Of a DNA stretch of 64,000 nucleotides, positions 44,340 to 52,500 are shown one piece after another. The DNA lies in contig JAMQGV010000017.1 in assembly GCA_025994075.1 (NCBI GenBank), positions 186,001 through 250,000 of the forward strand. Direction: 5' to 3'. Each line of letters begins with the position of its first letter. The stretch's first letter is position 1. Source of the stretch: Vicinamibacteria bacterium (GTDB lineage Bacteria; Acidobacteriota; Vicinamibacteria; Fen-336). Position numbers and translations under genes: made by a program. The notes beneath the pieces are model-generated. The model ran no database searches, was not told where the DNA came from, and was given only the letters and a program-made list of their open reading frames with translations.

Positions 44340-44900
44340 TCACTCCCCCCAGGGAGGGGGCGGGGCCGGCACCGGCTGCGAGAGGTCGAAAACGGCCCGG
44401 AAGCGCCGCCCCTCGCGCCGCAGGCCGTAGACGAAGCGGTCGCCGGGGCGCAGCTCCAGCGACCACACGTTCGTCGCGGCGTACGGCAGCGCCGCGGCGG
44501 TCTCGGCGTCGGCCGGGAACTCCTGGACGAACTCGGAACCCGCGGCCGCCGCGTCGCCGCCGTAGTTCGTGACGGCGTCGGGCGTGCCGTCCGCGTGGCG
44601 GTGGTCGTGCTTCAACCGGAGGCCGGTCTCCGTCCGGGTCACGACCCAGGTGCGCGAGCGGTCCTCGCCGACGTGGAACGGAACCCGGATCTCGCGCTCC
44701 TTGCAGCTCCGCACGTGCATCACCATGCGCTGCCCGGCCATCGCCGCGTCGCCGGCCGCCGTGCCCTCGACCATCGCGCCGGCGAAGGCCTGGCCGCACA
44801 GGCCGCGCAGCGCGTCCCAGAACCGCTGCTGCGGGTCGGGCGGCTCGGCCGCGGCGGCATTGGCGGCGAGCAGGGTGGCGGCGGCGGCGACCAGGCGCAT
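44340..44900 (-). CDS. Exported protein of unknown function
   Basis: A 186-residue protein with a signal peptide (1-18, ANAAAAEP). The mature part starts with a helical FWDALRGLCGQAFAG, has two cysteines (LCGQAF and RSCKER) that could form a disulfide, and continues with strands such as WVVTRTETGLRLKHDHRH and FVYGLRREG. It is not assigned to a family. AGGAG sits five bases before ATG 44900. It follows the GT-C gene by 11 bp on the same strand. Confidence 0.65.
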   Translation of the reverse strand: MRLVAAAATLLAANAAAAEPPDPQQRFWDALRGLCGQAFAGAMVEGTAAGDAAMAGQRMVMHVRSCKEREIRVPFHVGEDRSRTWVVTRTETGLRLKHDHRHADGTPDAVTNYGGDAAAAGSEFVQEFPADAETAAALPYAATNVWSLELRPGDRFVYGLRREGRRFRAVFDLSQPVPAPPPPWGE

Positions 44901-44911
44901 GGCGGCTCCTC

Positions 44912-46618
44912 TCAGGGCTCGGGGGCGCCGGGCGGCGGCGGCTCGGCGCTCCAGTCGAAGTCGACGTCGTAGACGAACAGCGAATAGCCCACGCGCGCGC
45001 GGGGCGGCCGCGCGCGCAGCCGGTCCATCAGCGGCCAGGCGGCGGACGGCAGGTACACCTTCTGCAGGTTGGTCGCGCTGACCGCGACGACGTCGCCGCG
45101 GCTCACGCTCCAGGTCGTCTCGCGCGGGCGCGGGAGCTGGTAGCCGGGCAGGAAGTCGGCGGCCAGGCGGTGGTACTCCGCGTCGGCGGTGCCGAAGTAC
45201 GAGAGCTTGAGCCGCGGCAGGCGCTGCTCGCGCTGCCACGCCGCGAGCGCCTTCAGGTCCTGGCCCCAGTCGACGTTGGAGTCGACGAGCTTCTCCCAGC
45301 CGCGCGCGGGGCCGCCGCCCGCGGCGTTGAAGAACGCGAGGTGGTGCGGGTGCAGTGCCAGTTCGTCGCCGGCGCGCGCCGCGAGCAGCGCGCACACGGC
45401 CAGCCGGGCCGCGGTCCCCCGCCGCCACGCCGCGGCCCCGGCCAGCGCCGCCAGCACGATCAGGAACGGGTAGATCGGCAGCAGGTGGCGGTGGCCGATG
45501 TGGATGCCGCGGGTCAGGGTCAGCACGCCGAACACGACGACCGGCACGAGCAGGAACGGCGCCGCGCCGGCGGGCAGCGCGAGGCGGCGGGCGAGCGCGG
45601 CCGCCAGGCACAGGAGCAGCAGCAGCGGCAGCGGCGTCTTCAGCGCGAAGGTGACGAGGAAGTACTCGGGGAAACCGCCGTCGCGGCGTTCGCCGAGCAG
45701 GAACGCGGGCACGTCGCCGGAGGTCGTGTAGAAGCGCAGGAAGCCGTAGAGCCAGGCCTCGGGCAGCGCCCCGGCCGCGCGCAGCGCCATCACCGGCGCC
45801 GCGATCGCGGGCGCCTGGCGCACGTGCTTGTCCCAGTCGATCGCCGCCTCCACCGCCGCGTCGCGGGCGATCGTCGTGCGCAAGCCGTAGGCCGCCCACA
45901 GCGTGGCGCCGGCGACGAGGGCGGTGGCGAGCGCGGCGGCGGCCAGCTTGCGCGGGCAGGCCCCGCCGCGCCACAGCGCGAGCGCCAGCAGCGCCAGCAC
46001 GGGCAGCAGCACCAGCGCGGACATCTTGGTGGCGAGCGCGGCGCCGGCCGCCACTCCCAGCGCCGCGACGCGCCGGGGCGTGACGCCGTCGCGCAGGCGA
46101 TCGGCGGCGATCACCGCGAGCAGCACCCACAGCGCCGCGCCGACGTCGGTCGTGACCAGCGGCCCGTGGGCCAGCAGGTCGGGGTGGAAGACCCCCAGCC
46201 CGAGTGCGATGGCGAAGGCGACCGGTCCGCCGAGGCGTCGCGCGAAGAGCGCGGCCGCGGCGATCAGCGCGGCGGCCAGCAGCGCGTTCATCATCCGCGC
46301 GCGCCACAGCAGGGTGTCGGCGTCGTTCCAGCGGTAGAGGAAGCGCTTGCCCAGTTCCCACGGCCGGCGCAGGCGGTAGGCCTCGTCCTCCGCCTTGAAG
46401 TGGGCCCCGCCGGCCCAGAGCGGCAGCGCCGCCCACAGCTTGGCGAGCGGCGGGTGCTCGGCGGTCAGCCGGTAGTCGCCGAACGCGAGGTGCGTGTAGG
46501 CGGCGCCGACGTGAGCGACCTCGTCGAAGGTGGCCGACGTGCGACGCGCGGTGTCCGCGCACAGCGCGAGGAAGACGCAGAGCGCCAGGCCCAGCACCGC
46601 CCGCTCGCGAGCGCTCAA
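44912..46618 (-). CDS. GT-C membrane glycosyltransferase (GT39/PMT-like)
   Basis: A 568-residue polytopic enzyme with about eleven helices and a C-terminal soluble domain. The first loop has TFDEVAHVG with the D-E pair typical of dolichyl/polyprenyl-phosphate-sugar-dependent GT-C enzymes, and AEHPPLAKLWAALPL resembles the EHPPL box of the GT39/ArnT group. The C-terminal HIGHRHLLPIYPF and DWGQDLKAL segments are also common there. TTG 46618 overlaps the previous stop (TTGA). Target (protein, lipid or glycan) unknown. It is the third gene of the SGNH-GT-C-GT-C unit. Confidence 0.8.
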   Translation of the reverse strand: MSARERAVLGLALCVFLALCADTARRTSATFDEVAHVGAAYTHLAFGDYRLTAEHPPLAKLWAALPLWAGGAHFKAEDEAYRLRRPWELGKRFLYRWNDADTLLWRARMMNALLAAALIAAAALFARRLGGPVAFAIALGLGVFHPDLLAHGPLVTTDVGAALWVLLAVIAADRLRDGVTPRRVAALGVAAGAALATKMSALVLLPVLALLALALWRGGACPRKLAAAALATALVAGATLWAAYGLRTTIARDAAVEAAIDWDKHVRQAPAIAAPVMALRAAGALPEAWLYGFLRFYTTSGDVPAFLLGERRDGGFPEYFLVTFALKTPLPLLLLLCLAAALARRLALPAGAAPFLLVPVVVFGVLTLTRGIHIGHRHLLPIYPFLIVLAALAGAAAWRRGTAARLAVCALLAARAGDELALHPHHLAFFNAAGGGPARGWEKLVDSNVDWGQDLKALAAWQREQRLPRLKLSYFGTADAEYHRLAADFLPGYQLPRPRETTWSVSRGDVVAVSATNLQKVYLPSAAWPLMDRLRARPPRARVGYSLFVYDVDFDWSAEPPPPGAPEP

Positions 46619-47766
46619 GCGGCCGGCTCCGCGCGCGGATCGCGCAAGGCGCTCGCGAGCCAGGCGAGGCTCAGCAGCCAGGTCGCCGCCGCGCCGATCG
46701 CCCACGACTGTCCCGCCAGCCGGTGAGCGGCCTGCGGCAGGCGCTCCGGCAGCAAGGTTCCGGGAGCGAGGAACAGGTAGAAGCCGACGAGGGCGACCGC
46801 GGCCGCCGCGTCCCACGCGCGCGATCCGCGTCCGAGCAGCAGCGCGAACGGCACGGGCCACAGCAGGTACTGCGCGCTCAGCGCACCGTAGAAGCCCAGG
46901 AACGCGAGCAGCACCAGGAACGCCGAACGGACGGGTGGCCAGGCGGCCGGCCGCCGCAGCGCGAGGGCGAAGAGCCCGGCGAACGCCACCAGGAACAGCG
47001 CCTTGCCGAGCTCCACCGCGTGCGGCCACAGCGCGGCCTCGGAACGCGCGAGGGCGCCGGTCAGGAGCCAACGCAGCCCGCGCCAGGCGCCGATCCAGCC
47101 GAAGTCGGCGATGCCGCCGTAGCCGAACAGCTCGCGGCGCAGCGCTGCGGCGTCGTGCCACGCGAACGGGGCGAGCGCCGCCGCGACCGGCAGCGCGGCG
47201 AGGGCAGCGTAGCGCGCGGCCGCGAGCACGGCTGTGCGGCCGCGGCCCGCGGCGCGCGCGGCGTGGAGCGCGAAGAACGGCAGCAGCAGCACCGGGAACG
47301 ACTTGAGCCCGATGGCCAGGGCCAGCAGCAGCGCGCTGCGGTCGGCGCGCCCGGCTCGCAGGGCGAGCGCCGAGCCGAGCGCCGCCAGCAGCGCGAGCGC
47401 GTCGAACTGTCCGTGCACCCCCGCGATCAGCAGGGCCACGGGGTGCAACGCGTAGAGCCAGGCCGCGCGCTCCGAGGCTGCCCGCCGCAGCAGCGCGACG
47501 ATCGCCACGTCGGCGGCCACCACGGGCAGCTTGACGACGACCGCGAACGACAGGCCCTGCCCGCGGTCGACGGCCAGGCTGAGGGCCTCCCACCACATCC
47601 ACAGCGGCGGGTAGGGGTAGAGCCGCGCCGCCTGGTACGGGTTCCAGGACTCGTCGAGCAGGTGGGTCGCCACCTTGTGGTAGCGCAGCACGTCGGCGGC
47701 GAGGCGGTCGCAGAGGAGCACCAGCAGCAGCCGCAGGCCGAGGCCGACCAGGACCGGCGCGCTCAC
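46615..47766 (-). CDS. GT-C membrane protein (GT87-like mannosyltransferase fold)
   Basis: A 383-residue hydrophobic protein with about ten helices. The first loop segment SWNPYQAARLYPYPPLWMW and the GVHGQFDALALL motif match bacterial GT87-like polyprenyl-phospho-sugar transferases. The IGLKSFPVLLLPFF helix is also typical. GTG 47766 overlaps the upstream SGNH stop (GTGA). With the following GT39-like gene it probably builds one envelope glycan; sugar identity is unknown. Confidence 0.75.
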   Translation of the reverse strand: MSAPVLVGLGLRLLLVLLCDRLAADVLRYHKVATHLLDESWNPYQAARLYPYPPLWMWWEALSLAVDRGQGLSFAVVVKLPVVAADVAIVALLRRAASERAAWLYALHPVALLIAGVHGQFDALALLAALGSALALRAGRADRSALLLALAIGLKSFPVLLLPFFALHAARAAGRGRTAVLAAARYAALAALPVAAALAPFAWHDAAALRRELFGYGGIADFGWIGAWRGLRWLLTGALARSEAALWPHAVELGKALFLVAFAGLFALALRRPAAWPPVRSAFLVLLAFLGFYGALSAQYLLWPVPFALLLGRGSRAWDAAAAVALVGFYLFLAPGTLLPERLPQAAHRLAGQSWAIGAAATWLLSLAWLASALRDPRAEPAA

Positions 47767-48725
47767 GGGCGCGGAGCGGCCGGCTTCAGCAGCGGCGCGA
47801 TCGCGCGGTGGATCGCGCCGGCGGCGAGGCGGTGGGCGACCTCGTTCGGGTGCTCGTCGTCGGCGCCGTCCACGACCAGCACGTCGGGGCGCAGGCCACG
47901 AAACACGGGCAGCAGGTCGAGCACCGTGGCGCCGCCCGCCGCCGCCGCCTCGCGCACGCTCTCGTGGATCGCGGCGAACGGGTAACGCTCGTCGAGCGGG
48001 TTGCCGAACAGCGGCCAGATCGCGACCACGAACGGCACCCCGCGCGCGCGGCACTGCTCGCCCATCGACAGGAGCGCCTTGCGACCCGCCTGCCAGCCCG
48101 GCGCCTCGGCCGCGTACATCGAGCGGTAGCCCTCGATCCGCCGTCGGTTCTCGGCGGTCGCGAACAGCCGCCCGCGCACGAAGCGCACGAGCGCGGAGCG
48201 ATCGAAGGCGGAAGGCGCCGGACCGGCCTGCCACTCGCGGGCGCGCCGCGCCTCGGCAGCGTCCTGGTCCTCGGAGTCGTTGAGCACGTAGCCGAGCAGC
48301 ACGAGCTCGGGTCCGTAGGCGAATCCCTCGTCGCGGAGCTGCTGGGCGTGGTCGACGCTGCGCAGGCCCTGCAGCGCCAGGTTGACGACCTCCCAGGTCT
48401 CGCCGGGCCGCTCGCGGCGCAGCCGGCGCTCCAGGCGGGCGGGGTACGCGTCCTCGGCCTCGACGCCGTGCCCCCAGGCGAAGGAGTCGCCGAGCGCGAG
48501 CACGCGTCGCACGCCCGGCGGCGCGGGAATCGCGCGCTCTGCGTCGCGATAGCCCCGCGAGTTGGCGCCGACCCGCTCCTTGCGAGCCGTGTTGACCGGC
48601 GCGTAGCCGGTGGCGAGGGGGCCGGACGGAACGAGGAGCCGGACGCCGAGTTCGGCGGCTCCGCCGGCGAGGAACAGGCTCGCCAGGGCCAGCAACAGCT
48701 CGGGGCGGCGCGAGGCGGCGGCCAT
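47763..48725 (-). CDS. SGNH/GDSL-family hydrolase, membrane-anchored
   Basis: A 320-residue protein with an N-terminal anchor (~9-25) and a full SGNH domain: GDSFAWGHG (nucleophile in the serine of GDS), NLALQGLRS glycine block, VLNDSED asparagine block, and DDEHPN with the D-x-H pair near residue 295. The pattern resembles the glycan acyl-transfer proteins in the first cluster. It is the first gene of the unit with two GT-C proteins, so O-acetylation of their product is a fair inference. TATGAT (48742-48737, minus) ends 11 bases before the ATG. Confidence 0.83.
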   Translation of the reverse strand: MAAASRRPELLLALASLFLAGGAAELGVRLLVPSGPLATGYAPVNTARKERVGANSRGYRDAERAIPAPPGVRRVLALGDSFAWGHGVEAEDAYPARLERRLRRERPGETWEVVNLALQGLRSVDHAQQLRDEGFAYGPELVLLGYVLNDSEDQDAAEARRAREWQAGPAPSAFDRSALVRFVRGRLFATAENRRRIEGYRSMYAAEAPGWQAGRKALLSMGEQCRARGVPFVVAIWPLFGNPLDERYPFAAIHESVREAAAAGGATVLDLLPVFRGLRPDVLVVDGADDEHPNEVAHRLAAGAIHRAIAPLLKPAAPRP

Positions 48726-48794
48726 GGGTCGCGGCGATCATACCGGGAGGACCGCGCCGGGCCCGCCGGAGGCGCGTGTTAGGCTTCGCTGCAC

Positions 48795-50102
48795 ATGCGT
48801 TTCCCGCTGCGCATCGAGACCGTGGCGCTGCTGCTGGCGGTGCTCGCCGTGGCAGCGCGGTCCGGCGCGCAGGTGCCCGCGGAACAGGACGAGCTCGACT
48901 TCCAGGGCCGCTCGTCGCTGGTGATCGGCGCCGGCGCCCGGGCGATGGGCATGGCGGGCGCGTTCCTCGCCCGCGCCGACGACGCGACGGCGGCGTCGTG
49001 GAACCCGGCCGGGCTGTCGTACCTGCGCCAGCCCGAGTTCACGCTGGTGGCCTCCCGGAACCGCTTCGAGACGCGGATCGACCGCAGCGACGGCGTTCGC
49101 GTCTACGACGACCACTTCCGGGGCACGATGCCCGACTTCGCGGCGGCCACCTTCCCGATCGAGCTGGGGCGTGCCTCGGGTGCGGTCCAGCTCAGCTACC
49201 AGCGCACCTTCGCCTTCTTCGCGGGCGAGCGCGACGTGGTGCAGCTCGACACGTCGCCGCGAAGGCTCGAAGGCGGCGGCGGCTTCGACGTGCTGTCCGT
49301 CGGCAGCGGCCTGCAGGTCCTGCGCAACCTGCGGGCGGGGGTCACGGTCAACCGCTGGGTCAACGGCTTCGACCAGGAGCGGGAGCGGCTGATCCGGCGC
49401 CGCTCGCTGCAGCAGACGGAGTTCGGGTTCACGGGCTGGAACTTCAACGTCGGCCTGCTGTGGTCGCCGGTGCCCTCGCTCAACGTCGGCCTCGTCGGCA
49501 AGACGCCGTTCCGCGGGCGGGTGACGCTGGTGCGCCGGCGCACCGACTTCACGAGCACGTCGCCGGCCGTCCCGGACATCGAGTCCAGCAACTTCGCGCG
49601 CAGCCCGGGGAGCGACCTGCCCGGCGTCGAGCTCGAGTTCCCCGGGGCCGTCGGCGCGGGGCTCTCGTGGCGGCCCAGCAGCCCGCTGACGCTGTCGGTC
49701 GACTACACCCGCGCGTTCTGGTCCGACGGCCGCGTCCGCAACTACTTCACGCTTCCGCAGTCGGGGGCGCCCGCGGTCTTCGACACGCTGCCGTTCCCGC
49801 TGATCTACGACGAGCAGGTCGACACGGAGCAGTTCCGGATCGGGGCGGAGTACGTGTTCCTGGTCGGCCGCCTGCGGCTGCCGGTGCGCGCGGGCTACCT
49901 GTCGGATCGCCAGTTCTTCCGCGACCACACGGGCCAGGCTCCGCGCTTCGACGGCTTCGCCGTCGGCGCCGGCATCGCCGTCGGCAGCGTGCTCGTCGAC
50001 GCCGCCTGGCTGCAGGAGTCGGGCCGTTATGCCTCGGCCGCGGACCTGCGGACGACGCCGCGGCTCAAGCGGCTGTTCGTCTCGCTGATCTACCGGCGCT
50101 GA
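48795..50102 (+). CDS. Outer-membrane beta-barrel protein, FadL/PorV-like
   Basis: A 435-residue protein with a signal peptide (1-25) and a long beta-rich body. The N-terminal IGAGARAMGMAGAFLARADDATAASWNPAGLS is the signature of FadL/TodX and PorV/PorQ-type barrels (the NPAG hatch segment). The alternating strands continue to the C-terminal LFVSLIYRR. It may import hydrophobic substrates or carry surface cargo. TAGGCT (48780-48785) is a possible -10 nine bases before the ATG. The stop lies 13 bp inside the convergent batE-like gene. Confidence 0.83.
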   Translation: MRFPLRIETVALLLAVLAVAARSGAQVPAEQDELDFQGRSSLVIGAGARAMGMAGAFLARADDATAASWNPAGLSYLRQPEFTLVASRNRFETRIDRSDGVRVYDDHFRGTMPDFAAATFPIELGRASGAVQLSYQRTFAFFAGERDVVQLDTSPRRLEGGGGFDVLSVGSGLQVLRNLRAGVTVNRWVNGFDQERERLIRRRSLQQTEFGFTGWNFNVGLLWSPVPSLNVGLVGKTPFRGRVTLVRRRTDFTSTSPAVPDIESSNFARSPGSDLPGVELEFPGAVGAGLSWRPSSPLTLSVDYTRAFWSDGRVRNYFTLPQSGAPAVFDTLPFPLIYDEQVDTEQFRIGAEYVFLVGRLRLPVRAGYLSDRQFFRDHTGQAPRFDGFAVGAGIAVGSVLVDAAWLQESGRYASAADLRTTPRLKRLFVSLIYRR

Positions 50103-50818
50103 AGCTCGCGCACGTCGGCGGCGCGCGCCCAGCCGCGCGCGCCCGAGGCGTCCTCGATCCGCAGCCAGTCGCCGGAGCGTTCCAGCACCGGCACGACCTC
50201 GCCCTCGCGCAGCGGCGAGAGCGGGCGCGCCTGCGGCGACGCCTGGTCGTGGAGCGAGGCGTCGCCGGCCACCACGACGGCGAGCGGTTTCGCGAGGGCC
50301 CCGAGCAGGACGGGCAACGCGGCGCAGGCGGCGAGTCCGATGGCGAACCCGGCCGCCCGCAGCGAGCCGTGGCGGACGCGCGCACCCGCGTGCAGGGCCA
50401 CCGAGATCAGCGCGCACAGCGCCGCGACCAGGCCGAGCCGGAAGCGGCGAGCGGCCCGGGCGAGCTCCGCCAGCGGCTCGGGGGCCAGCTCCGCGGCCTC
50501 CAGCCCCAGCCGCTCGCGGGTGCGTTCGATCTCGCGGCCGAGGGCGCGGTCGCGGGGGGCGAGGTCGCGGGCCCGCAGCAGCGCCCACAGCGCCTCGCCG
50601 CCGGCCCCCCGCGCGGACGCCGCCAGGGCCCAGTTCCAGTAGAGCGCGCTGCTCTCGTGCCCGTCGCGCGCGAGCGCCGCGTACTCGGCGATCGCCCGCG
50701 GCGGATCGCCCGCCAGCACCTGGGCGTTGGCCGCCCGGAACCGCTCGGCGGGGGCCTGCGCCGCGACCGCGGTGGCGAGCAGGGCACCCGCGCCGATCAG
50801 GATGGCGGCGCGTCTCAC
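50090..50818 (-). CDS. BatE-like protein with SH3 domain
   Basis: A 242-residue protein: signal peptide (~1-20), TPR-like helices (~25-110), two membrane helices (~130-180) and a C-terminal bacterial SH3 domain (VLERSGDWLRIEDASGARGWARAADVREL). This is the BatE arrangement of Bacteroides-type aerotolerance operons. SH3 domains bind peptidoglycan-like or protein ligands in the periplasm. GTG 50818 overlaps the batD-like stop (GTGA). It is the last gene of the operon and ends inside the FadL-like gene. Confidence 0.77.
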   Translation of the reverse strand: MRRAAILIGAGALLATAVAAQAPAERFRAANAQVLAGDPPRAIAEYAALARDGHESSALYWNWALAASARGAGGEALWALLRARDLAPRDRALGREIERTRERLGLEAAELAPEPLAELARAARRFRLGLVAALCALISVALHAGARVRHGSLRAAGFAIGLAACAALPVLLGALAKPLAVVVAGDASLHDQASPQARPLSPLREGEVVPVLERSGDWLRIEDASGARGWARAADVRELQRR

Positions 50819-52500
50819 GCGCTCCTCCGCAGGAGTGCCGCCGCGCGCGCGGCCAGCTCGCGCACCTTCTCCGAGTAGTCGCCGAGCTGCGGCGCGTAGC
50901 GCAGGAACTGGACGTCGGCGAGCAGCGCACGGGCGTCGCGCACGAGCGGGGTCTCCTCGATCGCCGCCAGGTCGCCGAACCGCTCGTGCAACGCGCGCTC
51001 CACGAGGCCCGCGAGTTCCTCGCGCGTCGACCCGCCGCGCGCCGCCCGCTCGAGCTGGCCGCGCAGGTCGCGCGCGGGTCCCCGCGAGAGGGCGCGAGGA
51101 CGCCACGCAAGCAGCGCGTGGCCGAGCGCGGCCAGCGCCAGCGCGGCGCCCACGGCGGCCGGCGTTTCGAACAGGCGCGTCGGGGGCGGCTCCAGGTCCG
51201 CGCGCAGGCCGGGCGCGGCGGCGTCCGGGCGGGCGGGCGCCGGGGCGGACCCCGCGGCCGTCGCCGCCGCCTCGATGCGCAGCGGCTGCGACTCGGCGCG
51301 GGCGAGCGTTCCGCTCTTCGGGTCGAAGTAGTCGAGCGCGAGGGCCGGGATCTCGAGCGCGCCCGCGGTCTGCGGCACCACGACCCACTCCCAGGTGCGC
51401 GACCCCTCGAGCCCGCGCGCGGTGGCGCTGAACTCCGACTTCGACTGCGGCGGGTAGACCTTGGCGCCGGCCAGCGCCAGCTCCGGCGCCGCCTCCACCC
51501 ACTTGAGGTTGCCGATGCCGGTCACGACGAACCGCAGCGTCACCGCCTCGCCGAGCGGGACCTGCGGGCGGTCGACGCTCGCTTCCGCGCGGAAGGTGCC
51601 GACGGCCGCCGCGCCCGCGGGCAGCGGTGCGACCGCGACCGAGAGCGGCTCGCTGCTGCGCTCGGCGGGCGGGCGCGGCGGGTCGAACAGGCTCTCGCGC
51701 GGGAAGCCGAGCCGGAACGTCGCAGCCGGGATCGTGAGCGTGCCGGAGCGGGTCGGGAACAGCAGCTTGCGCAGCAGCGGGAAGCGGCGGAACGACTCGC
51801 CGTCGGCAGTGACGGCCTCCCCGTTGGGCGGCCCGGCGCGCTTCTCCAGGTCCTCGGACCAGAAGCCGGGGAACTGCGGCGCCTCGACGAGCTGCAGGTC
51901 GGAGACCGAGGCCTGGGTGTCGATCACGAACTCGACGACCAGCGGCTCGCCGACGTGGAGCTTCGTGCGGTCGGCGAGCGCACGGATCTTCACCTGCGGC
52001 TCCGGCCCGCGCCGCGCGCGGCCGGGCGCCAGGCCGCCGAACGGGTCGCCGAAGGGGTCCGCGAACGGGTCGGGGCGGCCGCGGCGCTGCGCCTGCGGCG
52101 GCGGACCGAGCGAACCCTTGACCACCTCGATCTCGATCGGCGCGCTCGTGCGCTTGCCACCTTCGACGTCGACCGTGACGGCGCCGACTCTCGCCTTGCC
52201 GACTGCGCGCGGCTGCAGCACCCAGGTCGCGCTGCGGGTCTGCGAGGTGACGCCGTTGACCCAGCTCATCTGGCTCGAGGTGAAGGGCCCCGCCACCGCG
52301 CGCAGGTTCTCGAGCGGCGGCAGCGGCAGCTCGGCACCGCCGCCGCCCTCGAGCGTCAGCGTGAGCTGGACCTGGTCTTCGACGCCGATCTTCGTGGCGT
52401 CGACCTCGGCGCGCAGCACCGGGCCCTCGGACCGGGCGCCCGGCGCGGCGAGCGCCAGGAGCAGCGCGGCGACGAGCGGCCTGGGCACGCCCGCGCTCAC
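50815..52500 (-). CDS. batD: BatD-like protein (oxygen tolerance family)
   Basis: A 561-residue membrane-anchored periplasmic protein. A signal peptide (1-25) precedes several beta-sandwich repeats; the family boxes EVDATKIGVEDQVQLTLTL, GRPDPFADPFGDPFGG and LHVGEPLVVEFVI/APQFPGFW are visible. A membrane helix lies at ~450-470, then a cytoplasmic helical tail. BatD is encoded with VWA proteins and is thought to act with them in envelope stress. The GTG start overlaps the batBC-like stop (GTGA). Confidence 0.87.
   Translation of the reverse strand: MSAGVPRPLVAALLLALAAPGARSEGPVLRAEVDATKIGVEDQVQLTLTLEGGGGAELPLPPLENLRAVAGPFTSSQMSWVNGVTSQTRSATWVLQPRAVGKARVGAVTVDVEGGKRTSAPIEIEVVKGSLGPPPQAQRRGRPDPFADPFGDPFGGLAPGRARRGPEPQVKIRALADRTKLHVGEPLVVEFVIDTQASVSDLQLVEAPQFPGFWSEDLEKRAGPPNGEAVTADGESFRRFPLLRKLLFPTRSGTLTIPAATFRLGFPRESLFDPPRPPAERSSEPLSVAVAPLPAGAAAVGTFRAEASVDRPQVPLGEAVTLRFVVTGIGNLKWVEAAPELALAGAKVYPPQSKSEFSATARGLEGSRTWEWVVVPQTAGALEIPALALDYFDPKSGTLARAESQPLRIEAAATAAGSAPAPARPDAAAPGLRADLEPPPTRLFETPAAVGAALALAALGHALLAWRPRALSRGPARDLRGQLERAARGGSTREELAGLVERALHERFGDLAAIEETPLVRDARALLADVQFLRYAPQLGDYSEKVRELAARAAALLRRSA

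Noticed and set aside
44340..44365. CCCCC/GGGGG hairpin near the stop of the 44340-44900 gene
   Set aside because: Five-base stem in proline codons without T-run; likely coding coincidence.
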